From NCBI GenBank assembly GCA_021324015.1, contig JAJPJX010000166.1, positions 1 through 32,842 on the forward strand: a stretch of 32,842 nucleotides of DNA, written 5' to 3'. A model generated the notes under the pieces. It made no database searches, was not told the origin of the DNA, and saw nothing but the letters and a program-made list of their open reading frames with translations. Positions 23,380 through 32,842 of this stretch are shown one piece after another; within the stretch, counting starts at the first letter, position 1, and each line of letters begins with the position of its first letter. Position numbers and translations under genes: made by a program. This stretch comes from Solibacteraceae bacterium (GTDB lineage Bacteria > Acidobacteriota > Terriglobia > Bryobacterales > Bryobacteraceae).

Positions 23380-24161
23380 TTACGCCCGAGTCGATTTTAA
23401 AGGACTGCGACCGCATGACCGGGGACGATTGCTTCACGTTCCGGTGCGGGGCCGACCTGGACTGCTTTACCCGGTGCTGCCGGGACGTCGCCATCGTGCT
23501 GACGCCCTACGATCTGCTGCGGCTGAAGCGCGCCTTGCGCATGGATTCCTCCGAGTTGCTTGAAAAATACACCCTCCGGCTGGAAGGCCCCGGGCAGAAG
23601 TTTCCTATCGTGTTGCTGCGGATGCAGGACGACGATTCCAGGCAGTGCCCGTTCCTTTGCGAGCGGGGCTGCCAGGTCTACCCCGACCGCCCCTGGGCGT
23701 GCCGCATGTACCCGCTGGGCGCGGCCGAGCCGAAGGCGCCCGGCGGCGAAGACCAGCCCTTCCACTTCGTGGTGCGCGAAGAACTCTGCCACGGGCACGG
23801 GGAGGGAATCCCCATCTCGGTGCGCGACTGGATGGCCGGCCAGCAGATCGAAGAGTTCGAAATGATGTCGGCCGGGTTCAAAGAGCTCACGCTGCACGAC
23901 TTCTGGAACGGCAAGACGAACCTGACGCCGCAGCAGTCCGACATGTTCTACATGGCCTGCTACGATGTGGACCGCTTCCGCCGCTTTGTTTTCGAGACGC
24001 GCTTCCTGCAACTGTTTGACATCGACGAGGCGCGTGTGGAGGCCCTCCGCTGCGACGACGAGGAGCTCATCGAGTTCGGCATGCAATGGCTGCGCTTCGC
24101 GATTTTCGGCGAGCGCTCGATGAAGATCCGGCGCGGCTCGGTTGCCCGGAAGGACGGCTAA
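23361..24161 (+). CDS. YkgJ-family cysteine-cluster protein
   Basis: A 266-residue protein with the CxxCxxCC-type metal-binding domain: FRCGADLDCFTRCCRDVAIVLTPYD (about residues 29-53), then QCPFLCERGCQVYPDRPWACRMYPLG (about 94-119), and a further Cys in REELCHG. The C-terminal half is helical and acidic without obvious motifs. The family is thought to bind Zn or Fe, possibly in metal-centre assembly or repair. GAGGAG lies 8 nt before ATG 23361; its stop overlaps the qmoA start (TAATG). Position between apr and qmo suggests help in maturing their Fe-S subunits, which is inference. Confidence 0.8.
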   Translation: MPCETVITPESILKDCDRMTGDDCFTFRCGADLDCFTRCCRDVAIVLTPYDLLRLKRALRMDSSELLEKYTLRLEGPGQKFPIVLLRMQDDDSRQCPFLCERGCQVYPDRPWACRMYPLGAAEPKAPGGEDQPFHFVVREELCHGHGEGIPISVRDWMAGQQIEEFEMMSAGFKELTLHDFWNGKTNLTPQQSDMFYMACYDVDRFRRFVFETRFLQLFDIDEARVEALRCDDEELIEFGMQWLRFAIFGERSMKIRRGSVARKDG

Positions 24162-25426
24162 TGAATTCCGGCTCCGGCAAACCCGTGATGGTGATCGGCG
24201 GTGGAATCGCCGGGTTGACCGCGGCGGTGGAACTGGCGGACGCGGGATGTGCCGTGATTCTGGTGGAGAAATCCGCCGGCCTGGGTGGCCGTGTCGCCCG
24301 GATGCACCAGTATTTTCCGAAGCTCTGCCCCCCGGCCTGCGGCCTCGAGATGCACTTCCGGCGCCTTCGCGGCAACGCCGCGATCACCGTGCTCACACTC
24401 GCGGAACTCACCAGTGTGAGCGGCTCGCCCGGTGATTACGAGGCGGCCGTCACGGTGCGTCCACGCTGTGTGACGGAGTCCTGCACCCTCTGCGGGGAGT
24501 GCGCCAAAGTCTGCCCCGCGGAGCGAGAGGACGACTACAACTACGGGCTGGCGAAAACCAGGGCCGCCTATCTGCCGCACGGCATGACGTATCCGGCGCT
24601 GTACGCGATCGACCGGACGGCCTGCCCGGCGAACTGCCGGGCTTGCGTGGACGCCTGCCGCTACGGGGCGATCCGTCTTGACGAGCAGCCCGAAGTCCGG
24701 CGCTACAGCGTATCCGCCATCATCGCAGCCACCGGGTGGAAGCCTTACGACGCCTCGCGCCTGGACCACCTGGGATATGGCCGCTGCCGGAATGTGGTCA
24801 CCAACGTGATGCTGGAGCGGATGGCCGCGACGGATGGCCCCACCGCCGGCCGCATCCTGCGGCCCTCCGACGGTAAGGAGCCGCGCACGGTCGCCTTTGT
24901 GCAGTGCGCCGGCTCGCGCGACGAGAACCATCTTCCTTATTGTTCGGCAGCCTGCTGCGCGGCCTCGATCAAGCACGCGGCTTATATCCGGGCACTGTAT
25001 CCCGAGACGGCCATCACGATTTTCTATATCGATATCCGAACTCCCGGCCGGCTCGAAGAGTTCTACGCGCGCGCCAGCAAGGACACGAATATCCGGCTGA
25101 TCAAAGGCAAAGTCGCCGAAGTCGCGGAGAGCCCCACCGGCGACCTGCTGGTGACCGCCGAGGACGCCCTCGCCAACCGCAAAAGCACGATGCAGTTCGA
25201 GCTCGTGGTGCTGGCGACGGGCATAGTGCCACAGACTGATGGTCTGCCCGAAGGCTTCCGCCGGGATGAGTTCGGCTTCCTCAATGTGCCGAACAGAAAC
25301 GGAGGCCTGCTGGCCGCGGGATGCGTCCGGCGGCCGGCGGAGGTTTCCTTCTCCGTGCAGGATGCCACCGGCGCAGCCCTGAAAGCCCTGCAATGCGCCA
25401 ATCGGAGCGTCAGCCATGGCCGGTAA
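24161..25426 (+). CDS. qmoA: Quinone-interacting oxidoreductase subunit A (HdrA-like flavoprotein)
   Basis: A 421-residue flavoprotein related to heterodisulfide reductase HdrA. The FAD motif is VMVIGGGIAGLTAAVELADAG (residues about 9-29), followed by GLGGRVARMHQYFP. It carries two cysteine groups, CTLCGECAKVCP and CPANCRACVDACRYGA, and the family blocks [33 protein letters not shown] and DIRTPGRLEEFY. QmoABC passes electrons from membrane quinols to AprBA. ATG 24161 is chosen because the family starts there and AGGA precedes it. It overlaps qmoB by 11 bp. Confidence 0.95.
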   Translation: MNSGSGKPVMVIGGGIAGLTAAVELADAGCAVILVEKSAGLGGRVARMHQYFPKLCPPACGLEMHFRRLRGNAAITVLTLAELTSVSGSPGDYEAAVTVRPRCVTESCTLCGECAKVCPAEREDDYNYGLAKTRAAYLPHGMTYPALYAIDRTACPANCRACVDACRYGAIRLDEQPEVRRYSVSAIIAATGWKPYDASRLDHLGYGRCRNVVTNVMLERMAATDGPTAGRILRPSDGKEPRTVAFVQCAGSRDENHLPYCSAACCAASIKHAAYIRALYPETAITIFYIDIRTPGRLEEFYARASKDTNIRLIKGKVAEVAESPTGDLLVTAEDALANRKSTMQFELVVLATGIVPQTDGLPEGFRRDEFGFLNVPNRNGGLLAAGCVRRPAEVSFSVQDATGAALKALQCANRSVSHGR

Positions 25427-27554
25427 ACTGGGCGTCTACATCTGCACGGGCTGCGGCATCGGCGAGGCGGTGGATGGGGAGAAACTCGCCAAGGTGGCAA
25501 CCAGCGAGTGCAAAGCGGCTTCCTGCCGCACCCATCCGGCGCTGTGCGGAGCGGAGGGCTGCGCGCAGATCCGCCAGGACCTGGCCGGCGGCGCGGTGGA
25601 TACGGTGGTGGTGGCCGCCTGCTCGCCGCGCTTCAAGACAGAAGCCTTCAGTCTCAATCATGGAACCGTGGTCGAACGCGTGAACCTGCGCGAGCACGTC
25701 GCCTGGTGTCACGCGCCGCAGGATGAAAACACGCAGATGCTCGCCGAAGATTACCTGCGGATGGGCGTCGCACGGGCGCGTAAAACCGAGCCTCTGGAGC
25801 CGCTCGCGGACGAAATCTCGCGGGCCTTGCTGGTGATCGGAGGAGGCGTCACGGGAATCACCGCGGCCCTGGAAGCCGCCGCGGCCGGTTACTCCGTGTT
25901 CCTGGTCGAGAAGGAGGAGAACCTGGGAGGGGCGGCGGCGCGCTGCAAGCGGCAGACGCCGGCGGAGCCGCCTTACACTGCGGTGAACGGCGATGGCCTG
26001 ACTGCGAGGATGGAGGCGGTCCTCTACCACCCCCGCATCCAGGTGTTCTGTTCGGCGCGGGTCGTCAGGATCGAAGGCCAGCCGGGCATGTTCGATGTCA
26101 CGCTGTCGATCGAGGCTGGGGAGCACCAGATTCGCGCCGGGGCCATCGTGGTGGCGACCGGCTGGAAACCATACGATGTTTCCCGCCTGGTTCACCTGGG
26201 GTACGGCGTCAGCCCGGACGTGATCAGTAACCTCGAGTTCGAGCGCATGGCCGCGGCGGGGCGGATCGCGCGTCCTTCGAACGGCCAGCGGGCTGAGAGC
26301 ATCCTGTTCGTGCAGTGCGCCGGATCGCGCGACCCGGATCACCTGCCCTACTGCTCCTCGATCTGCTGCATGGAAACCCTGAAGCAGATCACGTATATCC
26401 GCGAGCAGGACCCGGAAGCGCAGGTCTACGTGGTCTACAAAGATGTGCGCACGCCCGGGCAGTACGAACGCTTCTACCGTGCCGTGCAGGACCAGGCGCT
26501 GAACTTCTTCACCAAAGGCGAGGTGACCGCGGTGAAACCGGGTGCCGGCGGCCGGCTCACGGTGGCTGTGGAGCACACGCTGCTGGGTGAGTCCATCCAA
26601 TTGGAGACGGACCTGGTAGTGCTGGCTACCGGCATGGTCCCCAACGGCAGCGAACAGATTTTGAACCTGACCTACCGCCAGGGGCCCGAATTGCCAGTGA
26701 TCTCCGGCGGCTTTCCCGACTCGCACTTCGTCTGTTTCCCCTACGAGACCCGCCGCACTGGCATCTATGCCGCCGGCGCCGCGCGCGCTCCCATGGATGC
26801 CGCGCAGGCGCGGCAGGACGCCATGGGCGCCGCGTTGAAGGCCATCCAGTGCGTGGAACTGGCGGCCCAGGGCCGCGCGGTGCACCCGCGCGGCGGGGAC
26901 CTCTCGTATCCCTCCTTCTTTCTCCAGCGTTGTACGCAGTGCAAGCGTTGCACGGAGGAGTGCCCGTTCGGCGCGCTGGATGAAGACGCCAAGGGCACGC
27001 CAAAACCCAATCCGTATCGCTGCCGCCGGTGCGGTGTGTGCCTGGGAGCCTGCCCGGAGCGCATCGTTTCCTTCAAGAACTATTCCGTGGACATGATCGC
27101 CTCCATGATCAAGGCCATCGAAGTTCCCGAGGAGGACGAGGATAAGCCGCGCGTGCTGGCCCTGGTGTGCGAGAACGATGCGTATCCGGCCATGGACCTG
27201 GCGGGGCTGAAGCGGCGGCGGTACGACCCCAGCGTGCGCGTCGTGCCGCTGCGCTGCCTCGGGTCGCTGAACATCGTCTGGATCGCCGACGCGCTCTCGC
27301 GCGGCCTGGACGGCGTGATCCTCGTCGGCTGCAAGTATGGCGACGATTACCAGTGTCATTTCACCAAGGGAAGCGAGTTGGCCCAGCGCCGGCTGGAGAA
27401 CGTCAAGGAAACGCTCCAGCGGCTGCAGCTCGAATCCGAGCGCCTGCAACTCACCCAGCTCGCCATCAACGAGTGGGAGCAGTTGCCGCAGGTGTTCGAC
27501 GCTTTCGTGGAGCGGATCCGGAAACTGGGCCCGAATCCGTACAAGGGGTTCTGA
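25416..27554 (+). CDS. qmoB: Quinone-interacting oxidoreductase subunit B (HdrA/MvhD-like)
   Basis: A 712-residue HdrA-like flavoprotein with a C-terminal MvhD-like domain. It opens [16 protein letters not shown], binds FAD at [21 protein letters not shown], and repeats the HdrA blocks [28 protein letters not shown] and [12 protein letters not shown]. Near residues 505-550 is a two-cluster ferredoxin domain ([16 protein letters not shown] and [16 protein letters not shown]). Residues about 570-712 resemble MvhD ([36 protein letters not shown]). It likely forms the soluble electron-transfer arm between QmoC and AprBA. Ribosome binding site GGAG lies 8 nt upstream, inside qmoA. Confidence 0.95.
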   Translation: MAGKLGVYICTGCGIGEAVDGEKLAKVATSECKAASCRTHPALCGAEGCAQIRQDLAGGAVDTVVVAACSPRFKTEAFSLNHGTVVERVNLREHVAWCHAPQDENTQMLAEDYLRMGVARARKTEPLEPLADEISRALLVIGGGVTGITAALEAAAAGYSVFLVEKEENLGGAAARCKRQTPAEPPYTAVNGDGLTARMEAVLYHPRIQVFCSARVVRIEGQPGMFDVTLSIEAGEHQIRAGAIVVATGWKPYDVSRLVHLGYGVSPDVISNLEFERMAAAGRIARPSNGQRAESILFVQCAGSRDPDHLPYCSSICCMETLKQITYIREQDPEAQVYVVYKDVRTPGQYERFYRAVQDQALNFFTKGEVTAVKPGAGGRLTVAVEHTLLGESIQLETDLVVLATGMVPNGSEQILNLTYRQGPELPVISGGFPDSHFVCFPYETRRTGIYAAGAARAPMDAAQARQDAMGAALKAIQCVELAAQGRAVHPRGGDLSYPSFFLQRCTQCKRCTEECPFGALDEDAKGTPKPNPYRCRRCGVCLGACPERIVSFKNYSVDMIASMIKAIEVPEEDEDKPRVLALVCENDAYPAMDLAGLKRRRYDPSVRVVPLRCLGSLNIVWIADALSRGLDGVILVGCKYGDDYQCHFTKGSELAQRRLENVKETLQRLQLESERLQLTQLAINEWEQLPQVFDAFVERIRKLGPNPYKGF

Positions 27555-27557
27555 GCG

Positions 27558-28625
27558 ATGGCGGATGCGCTTGCGATCCAACCCGATGTCCGGTTCTTGA
27601 AGAGGGTGCTGGCTTCCGGGGGCGGCGATCTCAAGAAATGTTACCAATGCGCCACCTGTTCGGTAGCCTGCGAGCTGGCGCCGGAAGAATCTCCCTTTCC
27701 GCGCAAGCAGATGATGGAAGCGCAGTGGGGCCTGAAGGCACAACTCCTGTGCGACCCCGCCATCTGGCTCTGCCACAACTGCGGCAAGTGCACGGAGCGG
27801 TGCCCCCGCGGCGCCCGTCCGGGCGACGTTCTGGGAGCGGTCCGGCGCGAAGCCATCCGGCACTTCGCGTTTCCCGGTTGGATGGGCGCCCTGGTGGCCG
27901 ATCCGAAATGGCTGCCCCTGCTGTTCCTCCTGCCGGCGCTGATCTTCGCCGCCGTTGCTTTTTGGGCGCCCAAGCCCGTGCCCGCGCCGCCCTTCGAATT
28001 CGGCAGCGTGTTCCCGGCGAGCGTGCTGGAGCCCCTTTTCTTCGCCATCTCCGGATTCGCCTTGCTGGCTTTCGCGGTAGGGGTTGTCCGTTTCGCGCGC
28101 GGCATCGGGGAGACACCTTCGGCGGGCTTCGGAGCCGCGCTCAAAGACATCGCCGCGCACCAGAGTTTCAAGCAATGCGACGACGCAAGCATGCGCCTGG
28201 CCCACCAGTTGACCATGTGGGGGTTTGCGGGTCTGGCCATGGTGGGCACGGCCACGGGCATCGGCACCATGGCGGGGGTCCTGCGCACCCCGCTTGCTCT
28301 GGAGAGCCCTCTCAAAATCTTCGCGAATCTGGCGGCGGCGGCATCCCTGGCGGGAGTCACGCTGCTCCTTGCCCGGCGCGTGGGCCGGCCGGCCAGCACC
28401 TATTTCGACTGGTTCTTTCTGGCGGCGCTGAGCGGCGTCGTCTTCACGGGAATTGCCGCGGAGCTTCTCAGGCTGGCGGAGGCCAGGGCGATGTACGGCG
28501 TCTACTTCGTCCACCTGGTGTTGATTTTTGGCCTGTTGCTCTACGCCCCCTACTCCAAGTTCGCGCACCTCGCCTACCGGACGGTGGCCATGGCAAGATC
28601 CAGGAAATTCAACGCACGTTCATAG
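27558..28625 (+). CDS. qmoC: Quinone-interacting oxidoreductase subunit C (HdrC/HdrE-like)
   Basis: A 355-residue protein joining an HdrC-like Fe-S part to a membrane cytochrome b-like part. The N-terminus holds [15 protein letters not shown] and [19 protein letters not shown], two [4Fe-4S] motifs. From about residue 110 on there are around six hydrophobic segments (for example [20 protein letters not shown] and [26 protein letters not shown]), with histidines suited to heme b. This is the quinone-binding anchor of the Qmo complex. It begins 3 bp after qmoB and ends 8 bp before dsrA, directly linking apr-qmo to dsr. Confidence 0.95.
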   Translation: MADALAIQPDVRFLKRVLASGGGDLKKCYQCATCSVACELAPEESPFPRKQMMEAQWGLKAQLLCDPAIWLCHNCGKCTERCPRGARPGDVLGAVRREAIRHFAFPGWMGALVADPKWLPLLFLLPALIFAAVAFWAPKPVPAPPFEFGSVFPASVLEPLFFAISGFALLAFAVGVVRFARGIGETPSAGFGAALKDIAAHQSFKQCDDASMRLAHQLTMWGFAGLAMVGTATGIGTMAGVLRTPLALESPLKIFANLAAAASLAGVTLLLARRVGRPASTYFDWFFLAALSGVVFTGIAAELLRLAEARAMYGVYFVHLVLIFGLLLYAPYSKFAHLAYRTVAMARSRKFNARS

Positions 28626-28633
28626 GAGACCAT

Positions 28634-29821
28634 ATGGCTGAAAACGGAAAGCCGAAAACGAAGCTGCTGGACGAGCTCGAAAAAGGGCCCTGGCCGAGCT
28701 TCGTGACGGAGATCAAGAAAACCAGCGATGTCAGCCCGATGTGCGACGACCTGCTGGGGCAACTGGAACTCTCCTACGAGGAGAGAAAAGGCCACTGGAA
28801 GCACGGCGGCATCGTGGGCGTGCTTGGTTACGGCGGCGGCGTGATCGGGCGCTACAGCGACGTGCCGGAGGAGTTTCCGAAGGTCGCCCACTTCCACACG
28901 CTGCGCGTGAACCAGCCCTCCGGGTGGTTCTACACGAGCGACGCGTTGCGAACCCTCTGCGGCATCTGGGAGCGCCACGGCTCCGGCCTCACCAACATGC
29001 ACGGGTCCACCGGGGACATCATCTTCCTGGGGACCAAGACGGACGAACTCGAGCCCACCTTCGCCGAACTCACGGCGGCCGGTTTCGATCTCGGCGGCTC
29101 CGGCTCCTGCATGCGGACGCCTTCCTGCTGCGTGGGTCCCGCGCGTTGCGAGTGGGCCTGCTACGACACCATGAAGCTCTGCTACGACTTCACGCAGGCC
29201 TACCAGGATGAACTGCATCGCCCGCCCTTCCCCTACAAATTCAAGATCAAGTGCGCCGGATGCGCCAACGACTGTGTGGCGGCGGCGGCGCGCGCGGATC
29301 TTTCCATCATCGGGATCTGGAAGGACGACATCCAGCAGGACGATGCCGCGGTGGCCGAATACGCGGCCGGCGGCCTGGACATCCAGAAGGATGTCTGCGA
29401 CCGCTGCCCGAGCCGCTGCATGAATTGGGACGGGAAGAAGCTCACCATCGAAAACCGCGAGTGCGTCCGCTGCATGCATTGCATCAACGTGATGCCGAAG
29501 GCGCTGCGCCCGGGCAAGGAACGCGGTGCGGCAATTCTGATCGGCGCCAAAGCCCCCATCGTACAGGGCGCGCTGCTCTCCTCTGTGCTGATTCCTTTCG
29601 TCCCCGCCGAGGAGCTTTTCGAAACCATGAAGGAGCTGATCTCGCGGCTGTGGGAATTTTGGGACGAGTACGGCAAGAACCGCGAGAGGATCGGCGAGCT
29701 GATCCAACGCGTGGGGATGGCTAATTTCCTGGACGCTATCGGGCTGGATCCGGCGCCGGAAATGGTCACCGCGCCGCGGGACAATCCTTACATTTTTTTC
29801 CAGAACAAGGACCAGAAATGA
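28634..29821 (+). CDS. dsrA: Dissimilatory sulfite reductase alpha subunit
   Basis: A 395-residue sulfite reductase subunit, slightly shorter than the about 420-437 of well-known homologues; the missing part is mainly a loop before the ferredoxin domain and the C-terminal tail. Conserved blocks are [39 protein letters not shown], the siroheme/[4Fe-4S] cysteines in [19 protein letters not shown] and [19 protein letters not shown], and the ferredoxin insertion [13 protein letters not shown] and [15 protein letters not shown]. The CAGCxNDC form differs from the CPNGC form of Desulfovibrio and is closer to non-proteobacterial types. It works with DsrB to reduce sulfite. GGAG lies 5 nt before ATG 28634. 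Confidence 0.97.
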   Translation: MAENGKPKTKLLDELEKGPWPSFVTEIKKTSDVSPMCDDLLGQLELSYEERKGHWKHGGIVGVLGYGGGVIGRYSDVPEEFPKVAHFHTLRVNQPSGWFYTSDALRTLCGIWERHGSGLTNMHGSTGDIIFLGTKTDELEPTFAELTAAGFDLGGSGSCMRTPSCCVGPARCEWACYDTMKLCYDFTQAYQDELHRPPFPYKFKIKCAGCANDCVAAAARADLSIIGIWKDDIQQDDAAVAEYAAGGLDIQKDVCDRCPSRCMNWDGKKLTIENRECVRCMHCINVMPKALRPGKERGAAILIGAKAPIVQGALLSSVLIPFVPAEELFETMKELISRLWEFWDEYGKNRERIGELIQRVGMANFLDAIGLDPAPEMVTAPRDNPYIFFQNKDQK

Positions 29822-29837
29822 GCCAGGAGGCGAGAAA

Positions 29838-30917
29838 ATGACAGCACCACCGAAACGCATCACCGACATTGGACCGCCGCATTACGAGAAGTACCTGCCG
29901 CCGGTCGTCAAGCGGAATTACGGACAGTGGAAGTATCACGAGACCCTCGCCCCGGGCGTGCTCTGCCATGTTGCCGAGTCGGGCGAAAAGCTCTATACGG
30001 TCCGGGCTGGCTCGCCGCGCCTGCTGAGCGTCCACACCATCCGCCTCTTCGCCGACCTGGCGGATAAGCACTCGGGCGGCTATCTGCGCTTTACCAGCCG
30101 CAACAACGTGGAGTTTCTGCTCGAAGACCCGGCGCATATCGAGCCGCTGATCCAGGACCTGAAGGCCGCTGGCTACCCGGTGGGCGGAACCAACGCCAGC
30201 ATCAGCAACATCGTCCACACCCAGGGCTGGGTGCACTGCCACTCTTCGGCCACGGACGCCTCCGGCCTCGTGAAGTGCATGATGGATGCGCTCTTCCCCT
30301 ATTTCGTGGAGGAAAAGCTGCCCGCCAAGCTGCGCATTGCGGTCGCCTGCTGCCTGAACATGTGCGGCGCGGTGCACTGTTCCGATATCGCGGTACTGGG
30401 CATCCACCGCAAGCCGCCCAAGATCCGGCACGATGTGCTGCCCAAAGTCTGCGAGGTGCCGACGCTGATCGCTTCGTGTCCGACAGGCGCCATCCGGCCG
30501 GCTACCGTCAGCGGCAAACAGTCCGTGGAAGTCCTCGAAGAGCAGTGCATGTTCTGCGGAAACTGCTACACCGTTTGCCCGGCCATGCCGCTGAACGATC
30601 CGGAGAACGACGGCATTTCCATCTGGGTCGGCGGCAAGGTGAGCAACGCTCGCAGCACGCCCAAATTCACCAAACTGGCGATTCCCTATCTGCCGAACCA
30701 TCCGCCGCGCTGGCCCGAAGTGGTGAACGCGGTGACCAACATCGTAGAGGTCTATGCTTCCCACGCCCGCAAGTTCGAACGCATGGGCGAGTGGATCGAG
30801 CGCATCGGTTGGCCGCGGTTCTTCCAGTTGACCGGGATCGAGTTCACCCGCTACCACCTGGATGACTTCAAGAACGCGGGGATGACGTACGCGCGCTCCG
30901 CGCACCTCCGTTTCTAG
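29838..30917 (+). CDS. dsrB: Dissimilatory sulfite reductase beta subunit
   Basis: A 359-residue subunit carrying the catalytically active siroheme. Conserved blocks are [36 protein letters not shown], the siroheme cluster cysteines in [20 protein letters not shown] and [10 protein letters not shown], the ferredoxin cluster [16 protein letters not shown], and [15 protein letters not shown]. Length and motif order are normal. AGGAGG lies 7 nt before ATG 29838, 16 bp after dsrA. Confidence 0.97.
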   Translation: MTAPPKRITDIGPPHYEKYLPPVVKRNYGQWKYHETLAPGVLCHVAESGEKLYTVRAGSPRLLSVHTIRLFADLADKHSGGYLRFTSRNNVEFLLEDPAHIEPLIQDLKAAGYPVGGTNASISNIVHTQGWVHCHSSATDASGLVKCMMDALFPYFVEEKLPAKLRIAVACCLNMCGAVHCSDIAVLGIHRKPPKIRHDVLPKVCEVPTLIASCPTGAIRPATVSGKQSVEVLEEQCMFCGNCYTVCPAMPLNDPENDGISIWVGGKVSNARSTPKFTKLAIPYLPNHPPRWPEVVNAVTNIVEVYASHARKFERMGEWIERIGWPRFFQLTGIEFTRYHLDDFKNAGMTYARSAHLRF

Positions 30918-30933
30918 GAAAGCGAGGCCCAGG

Positions 30934-31368
30934 ATGAGCCCGAAATCGGCTGAGAATCCGGAACAACTCACCACGATCCTGAAAAACTGGCAGGACCTCG
31001 AAACCGCCACCATCACGCACACCAGCGCGGTGATCGCCAAGACGAAGAACCCGCTGATACGCCTGGTGATGGAGATCATCCGCCAGGACTCGGAAATGCA
31101 TTACCGGGTCCAGCAGGTGTTGCTCGACAGTCTCGAACAGCAGGCTTTCACGCTGACCCCCGAAGAGCTGGCCGACATCTGGGACATGGTCGAGAAACAC
31201 GCCGAGATGGAGAAACAAACCATCGAACTGGCCGAGGCGGCCCGGAAGAACTGCCGCCTCTTCGTCCAGCGCCACCTGCTCACCTACCTGATCGAAGACG
31301 AGAAGAAGCACGACCGGCTGCTTGGCCAACTCGAGGATTTCAAGCGCAACATTTACCCGTATGCCTAG
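30934..31368 (+). CDS. Ferritin-like four-helix protein in the dsr operon
   Basis: A 144-residue, almost wholly helical protein without signal peptide. Four amphipathic helices can be drawn: about 9-38, 40-68, 76-104 and 108-140. Candidate iron ligands are Glu and His in RQDSEMHYR (helix 2), EKHAEMEKQ (helix 3) and the ExxH of YLIEDEKKHDRLL (helix 4). The pattern is that of ferritin-like or rubrerythrin-like diiron proteins, though helix 2 lacks the exact ExxH spacing. It lies 16 bp after dsrB and 12 bp before dsrL. I know no named dsr gene of this type. Iron storage, oxygen or peroxide protection, or help with Fe-S loading of DsrAB are possible; none is shown. Confidence 0.65.
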   Translation: MSPKSAENPEQLTTILKNWQDLETATITHTSAVIAKTKNPLIRLVMEIIRQDSEMHYRVQQVLLDSLEQQAFTLTPEELADIWDMVEKHAEMEKQTIELAEAARKNCRLFVQRHLLTYLIEDEKKHDRLLGQLEDFKRNIYPYA

Positions 31369-31380
31369 GAACCTGAGCTA

Positions 31381-32842
31381 TGCCGCTGTTTAAAGAAGTC
31401 AAGAAGCCGGTGATCAAGGCCGCGGCGCCGGCCGGGGCGGAGATCAGTCCGCTACGGCCGGCTTACGTCCCTAAGGCGCCGCCCTGCGCGGGCGGCTGCC
31501 CCGGCGGAACGGATATCCGCGGCTGGCTGACCACCATTGCGCAGGCCGAGGCTTACGGGCGCACTTCCGAAGAAGCGTACCGCATCGCCTGGGGGATGAT
31601 CACGGAGCGGAATCCGTTTCCTGCGGTGTGCGGACGCGTCTGTCCGCACCCCTGCGAGGACGCCTGCAACCGGCGCGCGAAAGACGGCGCCGTGGCCATC
31701 AACGCGCTGGAGCAGTTTGTCGGAGATTTCGGAGTCGCGCAGGGCCTGAAGCTTTCCCGGCTCACCAGTGAAACGCGCGCCGAGAGCGTGGCGATCATCG
31801 GCGCCGGGCCGGCAGGGCTTTCCTGCGCCTACCAGCTCGCCCGGCGGGGATATCCCGTCACTCTGTTTGAGGCCTTCGGCCGGCCGGGCGGCATGCTGCG
31901 CTACGGCATCCCCGAGTACCGCTTGCCGCGCGAAGTCCTGGACGCGGAGATCGACCGCATCCTGGATCTGGGTATCGAACTGAAGTGCAACACGGTCGTC
32001 GGAAAGGATATCCCGCTGGAGGAACTGCGCAGCCGGTACCGGGCCATCTTCGTGGGAGTGGGAGCCCACAGCGGCATCAAACTGCGGATTCCCGGCGAGG
32101 ATGCGCCGAATGTCCTGACCGGCACAGCGTTTCTGAACCGCGTCAACAGCGGCGAGGAGGTCCGCCTCGGCGGTAAGGTGCTGGTCATCGGCGGCGGCGA
32201 TACCGCCATCGACTCGGCCCGCGTCAGCAAGCGGCTGGGAGCTGAGGTAACGATCCTGTACCGCCGCTCACGCGCCGAAATGCCGGCTATCAAGCCGGAA
32301 ATCGAAGGCGCGCTCGAGGAGGGTATCGCCATTGAGTTCCTGACCGCGCCTGTCGAGGTTCTTCGCAGAAACGGGGAGGCGGTCGGCCTGCGCTGCATCC
32401 GCATGGATCTTGGCGAGCCGGACGCTTCCGGCCGCCCCCGGCCCGTGCCGCGCCCCGGCTCCGAATTCGATCTTGAAGCTACCACCATCATTGCGGCCAT
32501 CAGCCAGGAGCCGCAACTCGCCGGACTCGACCTCGCCCGCAATGGGGCCAAGTGGATTCCCACGAATGACGCGGCCGTGCCCGGTGCGGAGGGGGTCTTC
32601 GCCGGAGGGGACAGCGTAGAACTGGGGCTGGTTACCATTGCCATCGCCCAGGGCCGCTTTGCCGCCGAAGCCATCGACGCCTGGATCCGCAACAAGCCTC
32701 TCGAAAAGCCGGCCCCGGTTGCCTGCATCACGCCGGACCGCGTGAAGCTCGATTGGTACCAACCTGCCGAACGCCACGAGCGCGCACACGTCCCCGTGGA
32801 GCAGCGCTCCGCCGGCACCGAGATCCAGATGGGACTCGGCGA
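31381..32842 (+). CDS. dsrL: DsrL-like NAD(P)H:acceptor iron-sulfur flavoprotein, cut by the window end
   Basis: The open frame from ATG 31381 reaches the window edge without a stop: 487 residues of an expected about 600-650. It is related to the small subunit of glutamate synthase. The N-terminus has the Fe-S cysteines C36, C40, C84, C88, C92 and C96 (PPCAGGCPGG and CGRVCPHPCEDACNRR), the FAD motif IIGAGPAGLSCAYQLA (139-154) and the NAD(P)H motif VLVIGGGDTAIDSA (267-280). The missing C-terminus should show whether a ferredoxin domain follows. DsrL links NAD(P)H to DsrAB, and the position two genes after dsrB supports DsrL over plain GltD. It occurs in both sulfur oxidisers and some sulfite reducers. 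Confidence 0.85.

Noticed and set aside
25410-28568. A 1052-codon open frame on the minus strand opposite qmoB and qmoC
   Set aside because: It is a shadow of the GC-rich plus-strand genes: the plus strand carries QmoB/QmoC motifs, and the minus translation is low in family features and rich in His, Arg and Gly.
27167-29821. A long frame that would fuse antisense-like sequence to DsrA
   Set aside because: DsrA homology begins only at 28634, where a good ribosome binding site is present; the upstream part overlaps qmoB and qmoC in another frame.

Overview
The window is GC-rich bacterial DNA dominated by genes of dissimilatory sulfur metabolism. It carries sat, dsrN, a dsrD-like gene, aprBA, qmoABC, dsrAB and the first three quarters of dsrL, with many accessory genes between them. 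No ribosomal or taxonomic marker gene is present, so the host can only be inferred. The gene set, the DsrA siroheme-cluster motifs and the mixed accessory genes fit an uncultured sulfate/sulfite-reducing lineage outside the classical Desulfovibrio type; an Acidobacteriota- or Nitrospirota-like host is my best guess, not a demonstrated one.

Layout. Bases 1-2180 are a graveyard of mobile DNA: a 5'-truncated IS4-family transposase, about 620 bp without a recognisable gene, an ArdC-like antirestriction gene broken by two frameshifts, and a serine-recombinase fragment fused to it. Bases 2181-5525 (minus strand) form a sat - TPR protein - kinase-like operon. It is divergent from a regulator at 5816 with an excisionase-type HTH, a Cys-rich middle and a receiver-like end. 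Bases 6519-17874 (minus strand) hold, in transcription order: two cytidylate-kinase-like/BON proteins, a DUF202 protein with a 21-unit heptad array, TauE/SafE permease - small membrane protein - second TauE/SafE permease - lipoprotein - TIGR02186-like membrane protein, a PEP-synthase-like protein with an unfamiliar C-terminus, a small OB-fold-like exported protein, DsrD-like protein and DsrN.

The plus strand from 17986 to the window end carries a SUMT (CobA) fused to an O-methyltransferase-like domain, then a tightly packed series: MarR regulator - aprB - aprA - zinc ribbon - YkgJ - qmoA - qmoB - qmoC - dsrA - dsrB - ferritin-like protein - dsrL. Spacing from the MarR gene onward is between short overlaps and about 50 bp, so about 12.8 kb looks like one transcription unit.

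How the genes fit together. Sat activates sulfate to APS, AprBA reduces APS to sulfite with electrons from the quinone pool through QmoABC, and DsrAB reduces sulfite. DsrL may link DsrAB to NAD(P)H. The SUMT makes the siroheme precursor and DsrN amidates siroheme, so cofactor supply is encoded beside the enzyme that uses it. The TauE pair may move sulfite or another sulfur anion. dsrC and dsrMKJOP are not in the window. The novelty lies in the accessory genes: the SUMT-methyltransferase fusion, the heptad/DUF202 protein, the PEP-synthase-like protein, the ferritin-like protein inside the dsr operon, and a promoter plus dyad motif shared by two minus-strand operons.
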